DNA from: Candidatus Omnitrophota bacterium
GTDB lineage: Bacteria > Omnitrophota > Gorgyraeia > Duberdicusellales > 4484-171
Assembly: GCA_030601015.1 (NCBI GenBank)
Contig: JAUVUO010000114.1
Coordinates: 1-5,065, forward strand
Length of the DNA stretch: 5,065 bases
Direction: 5' to 3'
The translations under genes and the position numbers were made by a program. Positions 1 through 5,065 of this stretch are shown here, piece by piece (position 1 is the first letter of the stretch; each line of letters begins with the position of its first letter). Below the pieces are notes generated by a model. The model made no database searches, was not told the DNA's origin, and saw nothing but the letters and a program-made list of their open reading frames with translations.

Positions 1-67
1 AAATGGTTACCTAAAGGAGGATTTTTTTAAGTTAATAATAGTGAGCTTAAGAAGTTGTAATGCTTAA
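1..67 (+). other. Possible 3' tail of an unidentified upstream gene (frame ambiguous)
   Basis: Two + strand frames are open from the left edge and could be the end of a preceding gene. Frame 1 reads KWLPKGGFF and stops at TAA 28-30. Frame 2 reads through NGYLKEDFFKLIIVSL and a few more residues to TAA 65-67. Both look like plausible protein but are too short to identify. The AAAGGAGG string at 13-20 is explained as Lys-Gly-Gly or Lys-Glu-Asp codons in these frames, so it need not be a ribosome binding site. The hairpin at 84-126 would suit as the terminator for either frame. Frame 3 has only ATG GTT ACC TAA. No function is proposed. Confidence 0.3.
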
Positions 68-83
68 AAAGTGAGCAAATTGG

Positions 84-126
84 ACAAGGGTGTTCTAAAA
101 CGCGGGTGTTTTGTAGGACACCCTGT
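84..126 (+). terminator. Imperfect hairpin with T-rich 3' flank, likely intrinsic terminator upstream of gltB
   Basis: The left arm GGGTGTTCT (88-96) pairs with AGGACACCC (115-123), with one G-T wobble. The stem continues inward with AAAAC (97-101) against GTTTT (108-112), leaving a GT bulge (113-114) and a six-base loop, GCGGGT (102-107). It extends outward with A87-T124 and, past a bulged A86, C85-G125 and A84-T126. The bases after the stem, TGTATTTATTTAT, are T-rich but interrupted, so the U-tract is not ideal. The opposite strand has a poorer T tract, so + strand termination is favoured. The most likely role is to end transcription of the upstream gene. A leader attenuator for gltB cannot be excluded. 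Confidence 0.55.
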
Positions 127-139
127 ATTTATTTATAGA
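111..139 (+). promoter_or_regulatory. Weak candidate sigma70-type promoter for gltBD
   Basis: TTGTAG (111-116) and TATAGA (134-139) are separated by 17 bases and match the -35 and -10 consensus at 3 and 4 of 6 positions. A start near 146 would give a leader of about 25 bases. The -35 lies in the right arm of the hairpin at 84-126. In DNA this AT-rich such a match is expected by chance, so the call is only a suggestion. TAATAT at 144-149 is an alternative -10 without a clear -35. Confidence 0.15.
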
Positions 140-170
140 TGGGTAATATTGGATAATAAAAAGTCAATAA

Positions 171-3100
171 ATGAATATGGACTATTATGGGTTTCCTAAT
201 AAACAGGGATTATATGATCCACGATTTGAACATGATAATTGTGGAGTAGGCTTTGTTTGCAATATCAATGGGGAAAACTCTCACGGTATAGTAAAAGACG
301 GTATTAATGTTTTAAACCGTCTAAGCCACCGCGGTGCGGTTGGGGCAGATCCTAAGACTGGAGATGGTGCCGGAATATTATTACAAATACCTCACGATTT
401 TTTTTTAAAGATAACTGAAAATTTGGAAATTAGTCTTCCTTCCTTAGGAGATTATGGTACAGGATTAGTTTTTTTACCTACTGACCACCAGAATCTACAA
501 TTTTGTAAAAGTATTTTTAATAAGATTATTCATGAGGAAGGACAAACCCTTTTAGGGTGGCGCAGCGTTCCCGTGGATAATTCTGAGATTGGAGACGGTG
601 CTAAGCAGAGTGAACCGATTATCGAGCAGGTTTTTATCGGAAAATTAAACGATAAAACTACACAATTGCAATTTGAAAGGAAATTATATATTATAAGAAA
701 GCGAATAGAAAATATCATTATAAATTCCAAATTAAAACAGAAGCCTTTTTTTTATATAACTAACCTATCCAGCAGAACTTTTTCGTATAAGGGGTTATTA
801 AAGCCGGATCAACTAGAAAAACTTTTTCCGGATTTAATTGATCCGGATATGAAAAGCTCAATAGCTTTGGTTCATTCACGATATAGCACAAATACTTTTC
901 CAACTTGGGATTTAGCTCAGCCATTTAGGTTTTTGGCTCATAATGGAGAAATTAATACTTTAGACGGAAATATTAATCGGATGAGAGCAAAAGAAGGTTT
1001 ATTAAAGAGTATTTCTTTTGGTGAAGATATTGAAAAAATTAAACCGGTTATTTTGCCCGGAGGAAGCGACTCTGCGGCTATTGATAATATGTTTGAGCTT
1101 CTTGTTTTATCCGGACGATCTCTAGCACATGTGATGATGATGTTAATACCCGGAGCATGGCAAAATAATAGCTTAATGAACGAGGAGTTAAAAGAGTTTT
1201 ATAAGTATCATGCTTGTTTTTCAGAACCTTGGGACGGTCCTGCCAATATAGCTTTTACTGATGGAAAGAGTATAGGCGCGGTATTAGATAGAAACGGGCT
1301 TCGTCCGGCACGATACATTGTAACTAAACAGAATACCGTAGTTATGGCTTCAGAGGTTGGAGTTTTGGATATTAAACCAGAAGATATTTTAATTTCAGGC
1401 AGGTTAGAACCGGGCAAGATGTTATTTATTGATACTGAGCGCGGTTGTATCGTAGGTGATGATGAAATAAAACAAATTGCAGCAGCTGAACAACCATACG
1501 GCCGTTGGATTAAGGATAATATGATTGAGCTTTCAGATTTACCGGCAGAAAAAAAATGTTCTTCGGATAACAAAGACATTTTAGATTTGATGAAAGTGTT
1601 TGGTTATACAAAGGAAGATTTAAAAATAATACTTGCTCCTATGGCTGAAAACGGTTATGAGCCTACAGGTTCTATGGGGAATGATACACCTCATGCTGTT
1701 TTATCTAATAGGCCTCAGCTTCTTTATAATTATTTCAAACAGCGATTTGCTCAAGTTACTAATCCGGCTATTGATTCAATACGTGAGTCTTGCGTGATGA
1801 GTATGGATAGTTTTCTTGGGCCTCAAAAGAATATTTTAGATGAAACTCCCGAACATTCTCACAGAGTAAGAGTAAAAAATCCTATTCTTAAAAATGAAGA
1901 TTTATATAAAATTAGAAATATAAAAGTTAATGGATTTAAAACCAAAGAAATTTTTATGCTGTTTGAAGTGAAGGATAAAGACGGATTTACTAAAGCTTTA
2001 GATAGAATTTGTAAGGAATCGACTGATGCAATAGAAAAGGGATATTCCTTTATTATTCTAACTGATAAAGGAGTTTGTAAGGATAAAGCGTCATTACCTG
2101 CTTTGCTGGCTCTTGGCTGTATTCATCAATATCTCTTAAGAAATGCGCTTCGTAGTAAGATAGGGATCATTGTTGAAAGCGGAGAAGTAAGAGAGATTCA
2201 TCCTTTTGCGCTTCTGCTCGGATATGGCGCTGATTGTGTTAATCCATATTTAGATTATAAGATAATTAATTATTTAATTGGAACAGAGACAATAAATTTA
2301 GATTATGAAATAGCCGTTACTAATTATCGAAACGCAGTTGAGAAAGGGATTTTAAAAGTTCTTTCTAAAATGGGAATTTCAACTTTAGAAAGTTATAAGG
2401 GGGCTCAAATATTTGAAGCTTTAGGGATACATCAAGAAATAATCGAAAGGTGTTTTACAGGAACAGTATCAAAGATAAGCGGTGCTGATTTTGCGGTTAT
2501 AGAGAAAGAAACTGTTTTAAGGCATTCAGAGGCATATTTGGATAAGCAGGTTGATTTGTTCAGTCTTCCGAACGGAGGAATATATAAGTGGAGAAGAGAC
2601 GGAGAATTCCATCTTTGGAATCCGGAATCAATAGCTAAATTGCAGGATTCAACCAGAACTAATGATTACAATAAATTTAAAGAATTTTCTGAGTTAATAG
2701 ATAATCAAGAAAAAAATCCTACAACTTTAAGGAGTTTATTCAAGTTTAAGGTTGAAGGTAAATCTATACCGATAGAAGAAGTCGAATCGGCAGAGCTTAT
2801 TCTGAAACGTTTTTCTACCGGTGCTATGAGTTTTGGTTCAATTTCCGGGCCGGCGCATAGAACTATTGCGATTGCTATGAATAGATTAGGTGGTAAATCA
2901 AATACCGGTGAGGGTGGTGAAGATCCTGCACGGTTTAAGCCATTTTCTAATGGAGACTCCCAAAGGAGCGCGATAAAACAAGTAGCCTCAGGGCGTTTCG
3001 GTGTAAATACAAATTATCTTATTAACGCCGATGAGATACAAATTAAGATAGCTCAAGGGGCTAAACCAGGTGAAGGTGGACAACTACCTGGCCATAAGGT

Positions 3101-4706
3101 TAGTTCAATTATTGCAAGAACAAGATTTACAACAGAAGGTGTAACATTAATTTCTCCCCCACCTCATCATGATATATATTCAATTGAAGACCTTGCGCAA
3201 TTAATTTTTGATTTAAAGAATGTTAATCCAAGAGCAAGGATTAGTGTTAAATTGGTTTCGGAAAACGGAGTAGGGACTATTGCTGCCGGAGTCGCAAAAG
3301 GCAAGGCTGATATGATTTTAATTTCAGGCGGTGACGGAGGAACAGGTGCTGCTCCTATGAGTTCAATGAAACACGCGGGTTTTCCTTGGGAATTGGGCTT
3401 ATCTGAAACACATCAAACTCTTGTGCTTAATGGTTTAAGAGATAGAGTTCGCTTGCAAACTGATGGACAGATGCGTACTGGCCGTGATATAGCAATAGCG
3501 GCTCTTTTAGGCGCCGAAGAATTTGGGTTTTGTACGGCTATTTTAATAGTAATAGGTTGTGTTATGCTGCGTCACTGTCATCTTAATAATTGTTCTTTAG
3601 GAGTTGCGACTCAGGATGAAATTTTAGAAAAAAGATTTAAAGGCAGGCCTGAATATATTGAGAATTATTTTCATTTTATAACTCAAGAGTTGCGTGAAAT
3701 TATGGCTAAATTAGGAGTAAGGACGATTAATGAAATGGTTGGCAGGACAGATTTATTAGAAATAAATAAGTCTATACTTCCTTGGAAAGCAAAAAAAATA
3801 GATTTTTCGAAAATTTTTTATGGACCTGAAGTTCTCGGAGCAAGCAGGACATATTGTGACAAACAAAAGCGTACAGATTTAAGTGCGGTTCTTGATAGAA
3901 AACTTATTGCATTTTCTCAAAAGGCTTTGGATAAGAGAGAACAGGTTAAATTAGATTTGAAAATTACTAATACTAACAGAGCTGTGGGATCTATGTTGAG
4001 CGGTGAAGTCTGTAAAGTTTTTGGTGACGAAGGATTATTAAATGACACTATTTATGTGAAATTTAAAGGAGTTGCCGGGCAAAGTTTTGGTGCCTGGTTA
4101 GCACAAGGGATTACTTTTGAATTAGAAGGAATTGCTAATGATTATGTAGGCAAGGGTATTTCAGGAGGGAAGATGATAATTTATCAGGATAAACAATCAT
4201 CTTACAGTTCTGAGGAAAATGTAATTATAGGAAATACTACTTTTTATGGCGCTATAAAAGGCGAGGCTTATATTAGAGGCCTTGCCGGAGAAAGATTTTG
4301 TATTAGGAATTCTGGTTTATATGCTGTTGTTGAAGGTGTAGGGGATCATGGATGTGAATATATGACTGGAGGAAGAATAGTGGTTTTAGGTGATACTGGA
4401 AGGAATTTTGCCGCTGGTATGAGTGGAGGTATAGCCTATGTTTATAATAAAAATGATAAATTTAAAGAAAAGTGTAATTTAAGTATGGTGGCTTTAGAAG
4501 AATTAGAAGAAGATGATGAAAAGGTAATGTCAATTTTGATAAATAATCATTATAAATATACCGGCAGTAAAATTGCTAAAAAGATTATTGAGAATTTTTC
4601 TAATGAAAGTAGAAAATTCATAAAAGTTATGCCATTAGAATATAAACGAATTTTAGAAGTTAAAGAAGTGGAAGAAAAATTAGCTTTATTGGATGTTTCA
4701 GACTAA
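171..4706 (+). CDS. gltB: Glutamate synthase (NADPH) large/alpha subunit
   Basis: This is the catalytic subunit of GOGAT: glutamine + 2-oxoglutarate + reductant gives two glutamates. At 1511 residues it has the usual bacterial GltB length. Cys24, in DNCGVGF after a 23-residue propeptide, is the expected N-terminal nucleophile exposed by cleavage. The class II glutaminase domain (about 24-430) shows Arg54 in HRG, HSRYSTNTFP from 235, Asn258-Gly259 in AHNGEIN (oxyanion hole) and Asp300 in GGSDSA. A central domain (about 480-780) includes EPTGSMGNDTPHAVLS. The FMN/2-oxoglutarate barrel (about 830-1200) carries STGAMSFGSIS (from 882), GAKPGEGGQLPGHKV (963-977), SPPPHHDIYSIEDLAQL (from 995) and SGGDGGTGAAP (1052-1062). 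Cys1130, Cys1136 and Cys1141 (C-x5-C-x4-C) ligate the 3Fe-4S cluster. The GXGXG beta-helix domain spans about 1270-1425, and KVMPLEYKRIL lies near the C-terminus. ATG 171 follows an in-frame TAA at 168-170, so only this ATG or ATG 177 is possible; neither has a good Shine-Dalgarno. Adjacent gltD indicates the NADPH rather than ferredoxin type. Several usually invariant residues are changed (see findings), but the frame is intact. Confidence 0.98.
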   Translation: MNMDYYGFPNKQGLYDPRFEHDNCGVGFVCNINGENSHGIVKDGINVLNRLSHRGAVGADPKTGDGAGILLQIPHDFFLKITENLEISLPSLGDYGTGLVFLPTDHQNLQFCKSIFNKIIHEEGQTLLGWRSVPVDNSEIGDGAKQSEPIIEQVFIGKLNDKTTQLQFERKLYIIRKRIENIIINSKLKQKPFFYITNLSSRTFSYKGLLKPDQLEKLFPDLIDPDMKSSIALVHSRYSTNTFPTWDLAQPFRFLAHNGEINTLDGNINRMRAKEGLLKSISFGEDIEKIKPVILPGGSDSAAIDNMFELLVLSGRSLAHVMMMLIPGAWQNNSLMNEELKEFYKYHACFSEPWDGPANIAFTDGKSIGAVLDRNGLRPARYIVTKQNTVVMASEVGVLDIKPEDILISGRLEPGKMLFIDTERGCIVGDDEIKQIAAAEQPYGRWIKDNMIELSDLPAEKKCSSDNKDILDLMKVFGYTKEDLKIILAPMAENGYEPTGSMGNDTPHAVLSNRPQLLYNYFKQRFAQVTNPAIDSIRESCVMSMDSFLGPQKNILDETPEHSHRVRVKNPILKNEDLYKIRNIKVNGFKTKEIFMLFEVKDKDGFTKALDRICKESTDAIEKGYSFIILTDKGVCKDKASLPALLALGCIHQYLLRNALRSKIGIIVESGEVREIHPFALLLGYGADCVNPYLDYKIINYLIGTETINLDYEIAVTNYRNAVEKGILKVLSKMGISTLESYKGAQIFEALGIHQEIIERCFTGTVSKISGADFAVIEKETVLRHSEAYLDKQVDLFSLPNGGIYKWRRDGEFHLWNPESIAKLQDSTRTNDYNKFKEFSELIDNQEKNPTTLRSLFKFKVEGKSIPIEEVESAELILKRFSTGAMSFGSISGPAHRTIAIAMNRLGGKSNTGEGGEDPARFKPFSNGDSQRSAIKQVASGRFGVNTNYLINADEIQIKIAQGAKPGEGGQLPGHKVSSIIARTRFTTEGVTLISPPPHHDIYSIEDLAQLIFDLKNVNPRARISVKLVSENGVGTIAAGVAKGKADMILISGGDGGTGAAPMSSMKHAGFPWELGLSETHQTLVLNGLRDRVRLQTDGQMRTGRDIAIAALLGAEEFGFCTAILIVIGCVMLRHCHLNNCSLGVATQDEILEKRFKGRPEYIENYFHFITQELREIMAKLGVRTINEMVGRTDLLEINKSILPWKAKKIDFSKIFYGPEVLGASRTYCDKQKRTDLSAVLDRKLIAFSQKALDKREQVKLDLKITNTNRAVGSMLSGEVCKVFGDEGLLNDTIYVKFKGVAGQSFGAWLAQGITFELEGIANDYVGKGISGGKMIIYQDKQSSYSSEENVIIGNTTFYGAIKGEAYIRGLAGERFCIRNSGLYAVVEGVGDHGCEYMTGGRIVVLGDTGRNFAAGMSGGIAYVYNKNDKFKEKCNLSMVALEELEEDDEKVMSILINNHYKYTGSKIAKKIIENFSNESRKFIKVMPLEYKRILEVKEVEEKLALLDVSD

Positions 4707-4727
4707 TAGAAAACTTGGATTAATAAT

Positions 4728-5065
4728 ATGAAAAAAGATGTTAAAACTTTTTTAAAAGTTTTCAGAAAGGAATCAGAATATAGGAATGTCTGTGAACGTA
4801 TAAAAGATTACGAAGACGTAATAATAATAAGACAGCCTGAAGTTTCTCAAGAACAAAGTTCCAGATGTATGGATTGTGGAACTCCTTTTTGTCATTGGGC
4901 TTGTCCTCTAGGTAATTATATTCCTGATTTGAATCAATTAATTTTTGAAGGTCAATGGGGAAAAGCGTTAAACTTGTTGCATCAAACAAATAATTTCCCT
5001 GAGTTTACAGGTCGTTTGTGTCCTGCTCTTTGTGAGTATAGTTGTGTATTAGGTATAAATGATGA
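4728..5065 (+). CDS. gltD: Glutamate synthase small/beta subunit, N-terminal part (truncated by window edge)
   Basis: This subunit oxidises NAD(P)H at an FAD site and passes electrons through 4Fe-4S clusters to GltB. Only 112 codons are present, so the FAD and NADPH Rossmann folds lie beyond the edge. The visible part is the Fe-S domain: Cys47, Cys50, Cys55 and Cys59 form C-x2-C-x4-C-x3-C-P ([18 protein letters not shown]), and Cys98, Cys102 and Cys106 lie in [16 protein letters not shown]. Between them sits TNNFPEFTG (87-95), typical of GltD and the related dihydropyrimidine dehydrogenase and NfnB-type N-termini. Direct linkage to gltB, with a 21-base gap and the same strand, makes GltD much the best call and implies an operon. 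The start ATG 4728 has only a GGA (4717-4719) eight bases upstream as a weak ribosome binding site. The N-terminus aligns by eye with other GltD proteins (ERIKDYEDV at 23-31), which supports this start. Confidence 0.95.
   Translation, partial: MKKDVKTFLKVFRKESEYRNVCERIKDYEDVIIIRQPEVSQEQSSRCMDCGTPFCHWACPLGNYIPDLNQLIFEGQWGKALNLLHQTNNFPEFTGRLCPALCEYSCVLGIND
4743..4762 (+). repeat. Short perfect inverted repeat inside the gltD start region
   Basis: AAAACTTTT (4743-4751) and AAAAGTTTT (4754-4762) are perfect reverse complements separated by TT. The repeat covers codons 6-12 of gltD. As RNA, the stem would be almost all A-U with one G-C pair, so it is weak. It may be nothing more than Lys/Phe/Leu codon use in AT-rich DNA. 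No regulatory role is claimed. Confidence 0.3.

Noticed and set aside
41..67. Eight-codon GTG-initiated leader peptide ahead of the hairpin, as in amino-acid attenuation
   Set aside because: The spacing from AAAGGAGG is about 20 bases and the peptide (VSLRSCNA) has no glutamate or glutamine codons, so nothing supports leader-peptide control.
41..76. GTGAGC occurring twice (41-46 and 71-76) as a possible operator repeat
   Set aside because: It is six bases only, with no symmetry or further flanking identity beyond a preceding A, so chance is sufficient.
530..730. 66-codon open frame on the - strand inside gltB
   Set aside because: It lies wholly antisense to the conserved glutaminase domain, has no recognisable protein features and is expected by chance opposite a long gene.
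1208..1579. 123-codon open frame on the - strand inside gltB
   Set aside because: It is antisense to well-conserved GltB sequence. Its translation is low-complexity Ser/Ile/Pro-rich shadow sequence with no family resemblance and no operon context.
3531..3602. Possible frameshift or pseudogene around the altered 3Fe-4S region
   Set aside because: The frame stays open, all three cluster cysteines keep their spacing and the flanking motifs are normal on both sides, so substitutions explain it better than a frameshift.
171..4706. Ferredoxin-dependent glutamate synthase (GltS/GlsF) instead of NADPH-type GltB
   Set aside because: The subunit architecture is shared, but an adjacent gltD with its own Fe-S motifs points to the NADPH-dependent two-subunit enzyme.
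4762..4989. 75-codon open frame on the - strand opposite gltD
   Set aside because: The + strand here encodes the unmistakable cysteine motifs of GltD, so the antisense frame is a shadow.

Overview
The window is an AT-rich bacterial segment holding a glutamate synthase operon on the + strand. It has a complete gltB (large or alpha subunit, 1511 residues) and, 21 bases downstream, the first 112 codons of gltD (small or beta subunit), which runs off the right edge. Together these encode NADPH-type GOGAT, the ammonium-assimilating enzyme that turns glutamine plus 2-oxoglutarate into two glutamates. GltD takes electrons from NAD(P)H and passes them through iron-sulfur clusters to the FMN of GltB. 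GltB releases ammonia from glutamine in its N-terminal domain and uses it on 2-oxoglutarate at the FMN domain.

Layout: 1-67 may contain the 3' tail of an upstream gene, but two frames compete and neither can be identified. Bases 84-126 form a strong imperfect hairpin followed by a T-rich stretch, most simply a terminator for the upstream gene. Bases 127-170 are a short leader with no convincing ribosome binding site. Bases 171-4706 are gltB, 4707-4727 the intergenic gap, and 4728-5065 the partial gltD. There is no gene-free stretch over 300 bases. I see no tRNA, CRISPR array, insertion sequence or other mobile element.

Organism: low GC, weak Shine-Dalgarno signals, long A and T runs inside coding sequence, and several unusual residues at normally invariant GltB positions (including loss of prolines) would fit a bacterium with a reduced or drifting genome, possibly host-associated. 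The protein style (QGLYDPRFEHDNCGVGF in Glt[10 protein letters not shown] in GltD) recalls GOGATs of Elusimicrobiota- or Omnitrophota-like lineages. That is an impression from memory and not a firm placement.

This is an ordinary core-metabolism locus. I found no evidence of a new system. The points most worth checking are the altered residues around the 3Fe-4S cluster of GltB and the hairpin in front of the operon.
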